DNA of 64,000 nucleotides from Telopea speciosissima (Eukaryota; Streptophyta; Magnoliopsida; Proteales; Proteaceae): the NCBI RefSeq assembly GCF_018873765.1, contig NC_057926.1, positions 56,867,378 through 56,931,377 on the forward strand. The letters are read 5' to 3'. Shown here one piece after another: positions 32,247-43,664 of this stretch. The notes under the pieces are model-generated. The model saw nothing but the letters and a program-made list of their open reading frames with translations, did not search any database and had not been told where the DNA came from. Numbering within the stretch: the first letter of the stretch is position 1; each line of letters opens with the position of its first letter. Position numbers and translations under genes: made by a program.

Positions 32247-32485
32247 GTTTGTAATATATAAATCCACCCATCAACTGACTCAAAACCACAACATGGACTT
32301 GTGTTGATTTTCCTCTCTTCACTCATTTCTATCTTTCCATATTGCACACTTACAAAAACAAAGGAGCATTTTTGGCTTGAGCATTTTTTACTTAGGCTTG
32401 GGCTTGCTGGAACCATATGCTTTGTGCTTTAGAAATTTGAGGGGTAAAATAAAAGAGTTAAATTTTGCTTCCCATGGATTATAGT

Positions 32486-33209
32486 ATGCTCCAGTTGAGG
32501 AATAAAATGACAAAACTTAGGCAAGAATATAACAGTTTCAAAAAGTTGTTGGATACAACTAGATTTGGATGGACTAGCTTGACACGAACTTGCACAGTCG
32601 ATGACGAATCTATATGGGAAACACAGATACAGGTTAGCTTATAACTTTTTAGAAAATTTTGTTAAAGAGGATAGAAGAGTACTATGAGAATTACTGATTG
32701 TGGGTGTTTTTGTATGTCAAACAAATCCTAAATGGGAAAAGCTCAAGAAGTATAGTCACCCATATATATGGGGACACTTATGCAAGTGGTGATTGGAATT
32801 TGAGTAGTCGTAATTCTTTATCATTAAATGTTGATTCAAAGAGTATGGAGAATATGGATGAGTCTTTTAGGGACTCTAGTGATGCTGAGGAAGTCGATCC
32901 ATTAGTAGACACTCAAATACAAAGAGAAAAATAAAGGGAAACTCTGATTTATCAATGGCTTCCAGGGCCAGTCAAGAGATGATCAAATCCAGGTTGGAGT
33001 GGGATGCTAATTTGTCTACCACATCCAAGAATACTACTGAAATGCAATTTAGCATTGCTAGGGCCTTAGAGGTACTAGACATAGTCAACAATGTAGATGA
33101 AAAATTATATGAGAAGACAGCTGTCAAGATAATGGCAAACCCGGAATGGAGAGAGGCTTTCATTTCATGCCCTCCACACCGCGAGATCATATTTCTTAGA
33201 CTTCTTTAA
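32486..33209 (+). pseudogene. MYB/SANT-like domain protein relic (Harbinger ORF1-like)
   Basis: Exon 1 (32486-32632) reads QLRNKMTKLRQEYNSFKKLL then WTSLTRTCTVDDESIWETQI and stops at a GT donor (CAG|GTTAGC). This is the second half of the plant MYB/SANT-like domain found in L10-interacting MYB proteins and in ORF1 of PIF/Harbinger transposons. The next part holds TNPKWEKLKKY, then after a one-base shift YGDTYASGDWNLSSRNSLSL, an acidic linker and a C-terminal module (QFSIARALEVLDIVNNVDEK, KIMANPEWREAFISCPP) typical of the same proteins. An in-frame stop lies near 32933. The first half of the domain is missing. No DDE transposase is adjacent. It is either a decayed host gene or an orphan transposon ORF1. 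Confidence 0.6.
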
Positions 33210-33231
33210 TCATTGATATCATGTTCCTTTT

Positions 33232-33362
33232 TAATGGCGGATGGCTGTAATGGTACAATTTAATTATGTCAGATGTTTAATGATGGATGACTACCATGGT
33301 ACAATTTAATTATATCAGATGTTTTTAATAGTGGATGACTGTAATGGTACCATTTACCATAG
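33232..33362. repeat. Three-copy 46-48-base tandem repeat
   Basis: TAATG-TGGATG-CTG-AATGGTACAATTTAATTAT-TCAGATGTT repeats about 2.7 times, immediately 3' of the SANT-like relic. A (GA)n tract follows at 33421-33446. Confidence 0.85.
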
Positions 33363-33413
33363 AGATGAAGAAAGATGAAGAGAGATTCGTACTCCAGAGC
33401 ATGAGGAGTTTGT

Positions 33414-33445
<32 letters not shown>

Positions 33446-33657
33446 GTGGAAGTTGCATAGGGTAATATGACGAATAAAATACAGAGTTAAGCCTTCAAGG
33501 GCACGCTGTCAACTGACTCTATCAATTAGTGACAAATAATCGAAACAATGTAAGATGGCTGATATATAGTTATCCATCCTTCCCTTGCTAATCTCCATGG
33601 TCACATTCGTAGCTATTAATTAACAAAGTTCCATATTGATTCAAAGATGTTCAAAGC
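33363..33657. other. No gene recognised
   Basis: Short spacer with a GA microsatellite. It is the left flank of the copia insertion at 33658. Confidence 0.5.
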
Positions 33658-33972
33658 TATCAGACCATATCCGACCATATCCATCATAACCGCTTTCTTT
33701 CCTTGTATGCAATTGATTGCAATCCTATTGCAATCCTATCGAATCCCTCATGATCCTCTCTCAATCTTCCATACATAGCACTGCAATCTTGTAATCCCAT
33801 ATGATCCTCTCACAATCTTAATTCCTTGCATGGCATTGTAATCTTTTATTTATGGTTTGTATATCATGGGTGATTGACTCTCCAACTTGTGGACTGCATC
33901 ACCTATATATACTACACTCTTTATTTGTAATCCAAGCTAAGCAAATATTCAATCAATATACACATTCTATCA
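33658..33972 (+). repeat. 5' LTR of the short-LTR copia element
   Basis: It starts TATCAGACCATATCCGACC and ends AACACATTCTATCA-like sequence next to the primer site. The initial TG seen in the 3' copy is absent here. A TATATATAC stretch near 33903-33912 could be the TATA box. Confidence 0.9.
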
Positions 33973-33984
33973 TGGTATCATAAG
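33973..33984 (+). other. Primer-binding site of the short-LTR copia element
   Basis: TGGTATCATAAG begins directly after the LTR. It resembles the initiator-Met-type site with one extra or changed base. Confidence 0.7.
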
Positions 33985-34053
33985 CCAGCAGCTCCAACGA
34001 GCAAGAGTAATCCTTTTTTTTTTTCTGTCTAATTCTCCCACGTCCTCTCTTCC

Positions 34054-37000
34054 TTGGATGACATGGGCTCTCCTCCTTCCACCCCAAGTTCTTCTACTCC
34101 CTCCTCCACCATCACACCTACACCAAGCATTTCACAAATCCTTTCTATTAAACTTTCCTCCAAAAATTATGTTTATTGGAAGACCCAAATAGTACCATAT
34201 CTCAAAGGCCAGCGATTTTATGGTTGTGTCACTGGCTCCAATCCCTGCCCCAAGGATGCATCGCAGGTTGAACAATGGGAGGAGAAAGACTCCTTGATAA
34301 TGAGTATCCTCATTTCTTCTCTATCTAATGAGGCCATGTCCCTTGCAGTTGGTCGAGAAACCAGTAAACAACTGTGGGACGCGCTCCATGCGGCCTATAG
34401 CAATGCTTCTACTCCAAGGATCTTGTCCATTAATGCTGCCCTTCAACAACTTGTTCAAAAACCAGATGAGGCCATTACATAATTTTTAAGTAGAGCCAAT
34501 GCTCTCTTTGATGATTTAAGTGCTACCGGCAAGCCCCTCCCAACGGAGGATCTCAATCTTCACATTTTTTGCGCTTTACGCTCTGAGTTTTAGCCCCTCG
34601 TGCCAACTATGATGGATCGCCAAGAGCCGATCAGTTATACGAATATGCATGGGCTCCTGGTCAGCCATGATGCTTCAGTCTCGCCAAGTTGTTGTGGACC
34701 CAGCTGCCAATGCTACTGCGAATATGACTCAATACAATCGCGGTCCTCCTTCCCAGCCCTTTGGCCGTAGCACTCCTACTGGTCGCGGTCGAGGGAGGGG
34801 TGGTGGTGGCCGTCCAAATGGACCCAGTGGTTTTGGCAGATCCAATGCCTATGTGCATAGCCCTTGCACGATCTGTGGGCGCATGAACCATCAAGCCCCC
34901 ACCTGCTATTACAAGAACAGGAACATTGGCCAACCATCTACCCAAACTCCATCTCCATCCGCCTATGTTGCTAATTCCAACCCTCCATTACTACCCACCC
35001 CACAGCCCTATACCCACTCTAACCAAACCCATGCCACTCCAAACCAAAGCCATACACACCCCACCCACCCCAACCGTACTACCCCCCACATCATGGCCAT
35101 TATCCCCCACCCACTGTGAACCCGAACCTAGCTTCATAGATCCCTGACATTGGGGAAACTCATCATGCGACACCTGACTTGCAGTTACTATCCTCCTACG
35201 CGCCCTACAATGGTAAGCACGGTTTGTTCATTGGTGATGGTAACTCTCTTCCAATTTCTCACATTGGTACTTCTTTTATTCCATCTTTGTCCCGTTCTTT
35301 GTCTCTTTCTGATATTTTGCATGTACCTTCTTTGTCTCATTCCTTACTTTCTGTAAATAAATTCACTATTGACAACAACGTTTTCTTTGAATTTCATGCC
35401 ACCCATTTCCATGTGAAGGATCCGATCTCCAATCGCATTCTTCTTACGGGGCCTAGCAGAGACAAACTCTATCATCTACCATCTCCATCGCCATTTCCTC
35501 CCTCCACCAATCTTGCACAGGTTTCCATTTATGATCGCTGGCACCAACGTTTGGGTCACCCACATGACCGCTCTCTTCGTCTTATGGTTAAGGACATTAA
35601 GTTACCTTTGCCTCCGCATTTATGTTCCGCATGTCAAATGGGCAAATCAAGCCGTTTGACGCTGCGTGAATCCCATAATTATAGCAGTTCTCCTTTGTTT
35701 TTAATTTTTAGTGACATTTGGGGACCTTCCCCCACTGTTTCATCTGAAGGACATCGTTATTTCTTACTTTTTGTGGATGATTATACCTGCTTTATTTGGT
35801 TTTACCCTCTTAAGGCCAAATCGGATGCCTTCTCTATTTTTAAGCAATTTCAAGTATTGGTAGAACGCTAGTTCTCTACCACAGTAAAAAATGTGCAAAC
35901 TGATTGGGGGGGGAGTTTCGCTCTCTCCATTATTATTTTGCCACTCTTGGCATAAATCACAGAATTTCTTGCCCTTATACACATGAACAATAACAGGGCA
36001 CCGTTGAAAGGCTTAATCGCCATATTGTTGAGACCGGTCTGACTCTTATGCATCAGGCCTCTGTTCCTCAACTTTATTGGGATTATGCCTTTGAAACGGC
36101 TGTCTATCTCATTAATAGAATGCCCACTCCCACTCTTGGGGATCTCTCTCCATATCAACTTCTCACATTTGATGCACCTGATTACAGGTTTCTCAAAATT
36201 TTTGGGTGTCTTTGCTTTCCCTTTCTTCGCCCCTACAATAATCATAAAATTGATCCTCGGTCTACTACATGCGTTTTTCTTGGGTATAGTTCCCATCACC
36301 ATGGCTACCAGTGCATGCATATTGAATCACATCGCATTTACATTGCAAGACATGTGTGTTTTGATGAGCTTCGCTTTCCCTTTCGTGAATCCAATGTGAC
36401 CCCCATCCCTACTTCCACAATCCCCTCTTGGACTTCCCTACCCCTCACTATCCTACCCAATCCACCACCCCCACATCCTCCCAATGACCAATCTCCATCA
36501 CCTACTCCACCCCTCCCTCCTACCGAACCCACATCCCCCTCCCCTAGTCCATTACCTTCCCCAACCCCAACCCCACCATCATCCCCTCCACGCAAAACAC
36601 GCCTACTCAGTGAGCTATATGCTGATCCCTCCACCGCCCCTCATGCCCATTTTACCCCAATAGCCCCAGCTCCACCGAATCCACCCACCATCGAACCCAC
36701 AGAACCTACTTGTTACAGTCAGGCTGTGAAGGACCCACTGTGGCATTAAGCCATGTCTGATGAGTTTGCCGCCTTACTAAGAAATGGCACATGGTCATTA
36801 GTCCCCTCCCCTACTAATGCAAATTTGGTTGGTTGTAAGTGGGTGTACAGGATCAAACGTAAGGCGGATGGGTCTATTGAACGGTACAAGGCACGCCTTG
36901 TGGCCAAAGGATTTCACCAGTGGCAGGGCTTGGATTATGATGAAACATTTAGCCCGATTGTCAAACCCACCACAATTCGGACAGTACTCACCCTAGCAGT

Positions 37001-38240
37001 GTGTAAAGGATGGGGTGTTCACCAACTAGATGTCCAAAACGCCTTTCTCTATGGCATTCTAAATGAAGAAGTCTATATGTCACAACCTTAGGGTTTCACA
37101 GATGCCAGTCGACCAAATCATGTCTGTCGATTGCAAAAGTCTTTATATGGTCTCATGCAGGCCCCACAGGCCTGGTTCAGTCGGTTGTCACAATTTTTGC
37201 TCCAGTCTGGGTTCAGATCATCACAAACGGATCCATCACTATTTATTTATACACAAGGTCTAATGACCACCTATGTCCTAGTGTATGTTGACGACATTCT
37301 GGTTACTGGTAGTCAGACCAAGCATGTTGAGACTCTACTAAATGGGCTTGCATCAGAATTTTCAATCAAAGATCTAGGCCGCTTACATTTCTTCTTAGGG
37401 GTAGAGGCGACATATCACCCTGATGGACTGACACTATCTCAATCTCGGTATATTACTGATCTTCTTCAGCCGGCCGGCATGACAGACTGTAAGCCTGTCC
37501 TCACACCAATGGCCACTACCATTATAGCATCTAAAGAAGGGGGTGCTCCATTTCCTGATCCAAAGAAATACCGGTTGATAGTTGGGGCACTACAATACAT
37601 AACTCTCACACGGCCGGATGTAGCTTTCTTTGTCAACAGGGTGTGCCAGTAGATGCATAACCCTACTGAGGATCATTGGACTATGGTAAAGCGTATCCTA
37701 TGCTACCTTAAACACACTGTTGCTTATGGGCTATGTATTAGCCAGTGTAGCTCTCATGATCTCCAGGCCTTCTCTGATGCTGATTGGGCTGGAGATGCAA
37801 ATGACAGAAAATCCACTGGTGGATATGCCATATACATGGGAAACAATTTAATCTCTTGGGCCTCCAAGAAGCAGAAGACAGTTGCACGGTCCTCCACCGA
37901 GTCAGAATACAAGGCCCTTGCAGATGCTTGTGCTGAGCTTACTTGGCTACAGGCTTTATTTGGTGAGCTCGGCATTTCCACTTCTATGGCGCTCGTGTTA
38001 TGGTGTGACAACATTGGCGCCACATATCTATCGGCAAATCCCGTTTTCCAAGCCCGCACCAAGCACGTGGAAATCGATTTTCATTTTGTTCGCGACAAAG
38101 TAGCCAAACGCGACCTGCAAGTCCAGTTTATCTCTACAAAAGATCAAATTGCCGATACTATGACCAAGGGCCTCGGCACGGCTAGATTCTCATTTCTAAG
38201 GGACAAGCTGAAGATTTGCACGCTCCCATCTTCATCTTGA
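34054..38240 (+). pseudogene. Copia gag-pol polyprotein with multiple stops
   Basis: Gag starts at about 34063 (MGSPPST), with the capsid pattern NYVYWKTQIVPYLKG and a stop at 34480. The nucleocapsid knuckle CTICGRMNHQAPTC is intact near 34865-34910. The protease site at 35146-35154 reads DIG, not DTG/DSG. Integrase follows from about 35180: WHQRLGHPHDRSLRLM, CSACQMGKSSRL, DIWGPSP, then a stop near 35871, TDWGGEF in place of the usual TDNGGEF, and VERLNRH. Reverse transcriptase spans about 36753-37652 ([27 protein letters not shown] at 37284-37295), with stops near 36747, 37089 and 37650. RNase H (SDADWAGDANDRKSTGGYAI, SSTESEYKALADACAE) runs to 38240. Domain order and length are complete, but the copy is dead. 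Confidence 0.92.
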
Positions 38241-38245
38241 GGGGG
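38238..38245 (+). other. Polypurine tract of the short-LTR copia element
   Basis: TGAGGGGG lies between the RNase H stop and the 3' LTR. Confidence 0.75.
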
Positions 38246-38546
38246 TGTATCAGACCATATCCGACCATATCCCTCATAACCGCTTTCTTTCCTTGTTTGC
38301 AATTGATTGCAATCCTATCCAATCCCTCATGATCCTCTCTCAATCTTCCATACATAGCACTGCAATCTTGTAATCCCATATGATCCTCTCACAATCTTCC
38401 TTGCATGGCATTGTAATATTTTATTTATGGTTGTATATCATGGGTGATTGACTCTCCAACTTGTGGACTGCATCACCTATATATACTACACTCTTTATTT
38501 GTAATCCAAGCTAAGCAAATATTCAATCAATAAACACATTCTATCA
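38246..38546 (+). repeat. 3' LTR of the short-LTR copia element
   Basis: It starts TGTATCAGACCATATCC and ends TATCA. It is near-identical to 33658-33972 except for two short deletions. Confidence 0.9.
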
Positions 38547-40204
38547 AGAGCTCATACAATTGAGTAAACCATAGTTCAGAAAGTTGTTATAGGGAATCAA
38601 AGCATGCCTGCGACTTAGAGAAGAGCTGAAAATTTAAACCACACCAGTCGGAATATACAATGTCCGAAATTATTCACAAGCATCATATGACCTTCCTGGG
38701 TAAATCTCCAGCCTGAATGACCCCAACATCATAGGACCCGAAGTTGAGCAAGGAAAGCAGCAGAGAGATCCAAGAACAAAAACTGAGGTCCGTTCACCCT
38801 TTGCAGATCAAGCAGCTACTTCTCCTCACGAGTCCTATAGAGCTATAGAAGCACATTAACAAACTCATTAGAATTATTGAGAAACTGCTGATGAGAATCC
38901 TATAACTCCAATGACAGTTAATGAAGCTTTTCAGATACCACACAGATTTCAAATCATCAAATCATCAAAACATAAAGAGAAGCATGCATTAGTCATTTGC
39001 AAAAGCATAGTTTTTTTTTTCTTTCTAAAATGCCAGTCCAATAGCAAAGTAGACCCAGAAGTCGCATAACTCAACTTGAGAATCATGACACCATTTTTTA
39101 TTTTATCATTCATATAAACAATTTTATATGATTAAAATGCAGAATCATTTGTACAGAATAAGTAGGTGTTAGTGCACTAAAGCTAAAGCAAGTAACTACA
39201 TCCAAGTCACAATTGATTTACCAGAAAACGTCTTAACAATTTTGAGATTGTAATTTGAGCCCTTAAAAAACAAGCGAGTGACCAACTCTATAATTTTCAA
39301 AAGACTAGGTCTTCACGGATTCGAGGATAAATCTTCAATGTCTTGTCTAGATAGTTTGTTAAAAGTTCATTTTTTTTACCATTTTCAGGTAGTTTTTATT
39401 TGAAGAAGTGGTAGCAATGGGAATAGACAATATAGCGCTTTTCTAATCCACTTATCTCGCCCTCAACCAAATGTTGAGAATTTGTTAGATACTACGTGAA
39501 ACCTTAAAAAAATGATGGATCTAACTCATTTTTTTGCAATTTCTTAGCACAACCGAACAAATTCTCCCACCATCACTTACTTACTCTCCTACACCAAACA
39601 CATTCTAAGATGGGAAAAGTTGAATGTAATTCGAGTTGTAAACCCACATCACCATTTTTGTATCCCAAATATTATGGGACCCTGGGACCCAGGGCAGCCC
39701 TTAAGCTTTACTGAAATAAAATAAAATAAATCAAAAATACAAAGGGGGGACAAAACCCGCCTTAGCCCTACCCAAGGGAGAAAAAACACTCTCACAGAGC
39801 TAAAAACTTAGACGCCGCCTGGTCACATGGGATAAGGAGGAAGTGAATTAATTTAACAAAAGAAAATAGAAACTTAGGTAATCAAGACAAAATCTTACCA
39901 TTTCTTTTTATTTGGGTGAAAAGACTAAAATCTTACCTGGCATTCAGGAACGTCTGCCAAATATGGTAATCAAGCTTTCTCCCTTGGTCCTCATATCTTC
40001 CCAATCAAATCCAAGTAATTTAGTTGAAAAGTGACCTAAACTTTAATTAATCTATCTAGTTAGTAAGTTTTCATGTTAGTTACATAATCATTGTTCATAA
40101 CAATCTGGGAAGGTCATACTTTTTATTTTATTTTTATTTTTCTTCCCTTAATTAATCCCAACTAATCAGAGGTCGAGATTTTACATACATAATAAGACCT
40201 TTGA
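38547..40204. other. No gene recognised
   Basis: AT-rich sequence. A stretch near 39700-39830 (GGGACAAAACCCGCC and onward) resembles text seen near plant LINE 3' ends, but no frame supports it. Confidence 0.45.
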
Positions 40205-40341
40205 ATTATAACTAAGCAGCATCTTAAGGTGCCAGCAGCACAACTGATAAGGAATTTGGCTAATTGTAGCCAAGCTTTGAGATCGAACCCTGCTTTCACT
40301 TCTCTCCTTCCCCTCCCCCGATAAAACCCTACAAAAAAAAA
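40205..40341 (+). mobile_element. Possible tRNA-derived SINE
   Basis: GTGCCAGCAGCACAACTGAT, a B-box-like GAGATCGAACCC, a pyrimidine-rich stretch and a terminal A-run (ACAAAAAAAAAA) follow in the order seen in plant tRNA-derived SINEs. No clear flanking duplication was found, so the call is tentative. Confidence 0.35.
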
Positions 40342-40919
40342 AGAGATGCACATAAGCGCACACATGTACACTGGTTTTATGGTTGATCCACCTGGCCATG
40401 CTACCCCAAGTGGTCCTTTTTTTGGGCACACAACAGTTCAGTTGGCACTTAGAAGGTCCATATATGATCCAAGTCATCAAACTCTAATGAAGCTAATTCA
40501 GCCTAAACTATGTTTGCCATGCCACAGAAAAACAATTCAATAAATGCTTAAAAAGTCAAGATTTTGCAAAATGATTGGTAAGTGGTTTAAGTAAATTTCC
40601 TCAGTGCAAAAAGGACTTAATTGGAAGATGCTAACACTCCTATTAACTTTTTCATATTCGTTAACCAAATCTGTCATTAAAACCATACCAATAAATGTAG
40701 CTAGGATCATCCAATAATCTTGATGTTTGACCAAGGGCCTACCAGTGGTTCAATTTAAGTTGTCATGTGACCACAAATAAAAATTTATTGAAGATTAAAA
40801 CGGAGGCAAACAAGCCTTAAGGCAGATTAAAGGCAAAAAAGCTAAAGCTAGGGACTCAGTCTTAAAACAATTGGTGAGGGCAACAAGCTACTCGCTCACC
40901 CAAGAGAAATAATAAAATA
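40342..40919. other. No gene recognised
   Basis: AT-rich spacer between the possible SINE and the LINE ORF1 relic. Confidence 0.45.
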
Positions 40920-41421
40920 AGGCTACGGGGGATTTGTGAGGCGCACTGAGGGGGTCCTTATCCTATTCGATCGTTGGGGGATCTCAGCATATACACCAGG
41001 CCGATCAAGAGCAACACGGGCCAAAAGGGCCTCCTCCTCTGGCGAAAAGGAAGATGAAATTTTTTGCAACCCCACTCCTAACTCCTTTTCAACCTGTTGT
41101 TTTTCTACCGCCGCATCCACCGCCTTAACACCAAGATTTGCATTCCTTTGCCTTTGAGTCCTGCCAAAAACTGGAGTTGCCATATGGAATCCCACACGAC
41201 CACCTCGAAGACCATTCCTACGACCATCACGATTTTTTCGACCCAACACCTGAGTCCACCCACCTTGCACCTCCTCTTGATCATATTGGTCATAACCCGA
41301 CCCACGAGAGTTCGATCTTTGAACTGCTTCTACCTCATTAGGCAAATATAAAATGATAGCCCCATCTTGAAAGTGGGAATTATGCACATTCGAACTCCCT
41401 CCCTCAATATTGTCTTCATTT

Positions 41422-41475
41422 AATAATGCATGCTCAAACTCCACCGTTAATAATGCATGCTCAAACTCCACCGCC
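41422..41475 (-). repeat. 27-base tandem duplication inside ORF1
   Basis: TAATGCATGCTCAAACTCCA with a seven-base extension repeats twice head to tail. It duplicates a VEFEHALL peptide in frame. Confidence 0.85.
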
Positions 41476-42884
41476 CTAGTAGCTACAACTTGACTTGGGA
41501 CAGATCGTAAAAATTGGCTCCCACTTGCCTCAATCAATGCATCCTCTCCCACTGGCACCTTATTCACATGCAAGGATTCATCACCCACCGTGTTCAATGA
41601 ATATGCTGCAGTGAGAGTAGCACCCAAAGGTGAATTTTGTTCCCCTAGAGTACTTGTGTTCACATTTACAGGGATAGAGAAAACCTCTTGAGGATTATCC
41701 CTTGCAACGTTGGAAAGTCCATCTCATTGAAGCACCATGTTCACATCTTCACAAGTAACCTCAGCCAGTTCGGCATATCTAGAGGCCACGACAACCCCTT
41801 CAGAAGCTCCACCTTCTTCCGCCGGCACCGAAACTACTCCGACGACCTCATAAGCTCCATTTCCAGCTTCTGCCGAAGCTGCACCACTTTCTTGAAGAGA
41901 CTTGTTGGCATTGAGATTTGTTTAAGGCATTCCAAGCACTCCTCCTTCGACAAAAGTTCTGAGCAGAGTAGGACTAGATCTAGCAGCTTCAATCTCATGA
42001 ATAGTCCTAGAAGTTTTAAGGTTTCCAGTTTGCTGCCGATTAACCACCGTGTAATCAGCCCCTGGACGTTTCTCTTTGTCACCCGATCCATCATCAACCA
42101 CATCAAACCAAGTGTCTACAACAACATTGGGATCTTCCAAAACTTGATCACCAGTCAACGAAGCATACTCCTTGGAGTTCCCCCCACCTTCTTGGATTTC
42201 ATTGATAGCGCCACTCCCTACATCCTTGTATGGCAAAGCCACCGGCTGGAATATAAGAGGATCCCCCTACCGACCTAGGGTCCCTGATCCTTCACAGATT
42301 CTTTTCCTGTAGGATTCAACGACATGACCTATCTTTGAACAACCCAAGCAGAAAATTGGAACCCGTTCAAAAACTACCTTCTAAAAAAATTCGATCGCAC
42401 CACACCCAATCCACATGCGATCTGGGAGTGATGATCGGAGGTCCACCTCCACAGACGCACGGGCTGCAACAGTTCTAGTAAATCCAAACATAGAACCCAA
42501 CCTTCACAACCTTCCCCACTGCCCTAGCAATCGAACAAAAAAAATTCCCTTGATAGAGATTAACAGGCAAATTGGGAAAGGAAACCCAAATAGGGACAAT
42601 CGGAGATTCCAATCCAGGTTTAAAGTGACACGTCCATTTAAAGAACTTGAACTGGAAACCCTTGACAATGAATTTCTCTTTAAGCCAAACCCTAACAAAA
42701 TCAAAATGGGCATTGAAACGAAGCAACAGATGCCTAGCATCCAAAGTCAAGATTTGCACATCCGCCATAAGGTGAAACGACACCTGCAACAACCTTTTAA
42801 CCTCAAAAATTGAGGGCCTACCATATGCACTGTTGTTACACGACCTGATCCAATCTTCAAGATCCCGAGTAAACCTACAAAACA

Positions 42885-43390
42885 ACACTCTGGGTCAATT
42901 CTAGCCGGGTTGGGCCGGCCAATTGAGCTTCGATGCCTAAATCAGATTGCGCACACACAGATAACCAAGAATTCAAGAAGGTTGGACCCTCAAAAAATCC
43001 CTCCCTTGAACTATGACATACCTGGCTATTTATAGGTTCTGCGCTGCGGACAGTCATAGGCCTATATCGATAGTAGACCCTTATTTTGGTCTAGGAAACG
43101 CTGAGGTGGAGTTCGATTTGGATGGACACCTGTCTGGAGAGGTCATGCTGAGTGCATGACCCTAGCTCACATATTCTGCGTGATATGGGTGGAGCGATCC
43201 TTTCTTCTTCGTTCTTTCCTCAATCCTTGGTTCCGATATGCTCGGCTCAGTGGTCACCTACCCGATCATTTCTTGGGGCTAGCCAGGTTCAGGCTGCCCA
43301 CGATGGTTTGATCGTGGTTCGGATTGGCCTAACCGAGCCGATCCTAAGAGGACACATGTCATGACATCATTGGTGGGGTGCTAATAGGTA
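42885..43390 (-). mobile_element. Insertion within LINE ORF1, LTR-like
   Basis: The ORF1 frame is open on both sides (LALVAK before, FTRDLEDW after), and about 500 unrelated bases separate them. On the minus strand the segment contains CCTATAAATAGCC near 43020-43034, an LTR-style promoter. Edges could not be set and no duplication was found. It may be a solo LTR. Confidence 0.4.
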
Positions 43391-43664
43391 TATCATGCAC
43401 ATTTAGCCACCAAAGCCAATTGAAAAGGTTCCTCTGAGAGAGAGATCTCTAAATCAGAGAAAAAAATTGTTGGAACTCCAAAGTGGCTCAACATCGCTTT
43501 CACCCCAATAACATCAGCCCGATTGATTCCATTATTTGCTACCACCGCTGCAAAAGACCTTGGCGCCTCCACCAGACGTGGAGGGTCTGACAGCTGGTCC
43601 TCCCCATCTCCAAGAGGAAGGCCAGCCATGAACCCTAGCGAAACCCCATTATGTTATTCCTCGT

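Larger units (their letters stand above)
33658..38546 (+). mobile_element. Ty1/copia element with short LTRs (Ale/Retrofit-like)
   Basis: LTRs of about 300-315 bases (33658-33972 and 38246-38546) flank one plus-strand polyprotein region in the order gag, protease, integrase, reverse transcriptase, RNase H. The primer site is at 33973-33984 and the purine tract at 38238-38245. Flanking bases AAAGC and AGAGC differ at one position, a slightly decayed duplication. The total of 4.9 kb is normal for short-LTR copia lineages such as Ale. The LTRs are still very similar. The coding region carries at least six in-frame stops, so it cannot move on its own. Confidence 0.92.
40923..43629 (-). pseudogene. 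LINE ORF1-like gene (DUF4283, zinc knuckle), broken
   Basis: On the minus strand the N-terminus (MAGLPLGDGEDQ..., PRSFAAVVANN) leads into a DUF4283-type core: FEVKRLLQVSFHLMADVQIL, RFNAHFDFVRVWLKEKF, FKWTCHFKPGLESPIVPIWV, SFPNLPVNLYQGNFF. This fold is typical of plant L1 ORF1. A knuckle (FCLGCSKIGHVVESY) follows near 42320-42355, with its last Cys replaced by Tyr. The C-terminal part (41663-40923) is basic and disordered-looking, with GGWTQVLGRKNRDGRRNGLR. It is interrupted by stops, frameshifts and a roughly 500-base insertion at about 42885-43390. No ORF2 follows. Confidence 0.7.

Noticed and set aside
36338..36634. Gly/Val-rich minus-strand frame
   Set aside because: It is the shadow of the proline-rich linker between integrase and RT in the short-LTR copia element.
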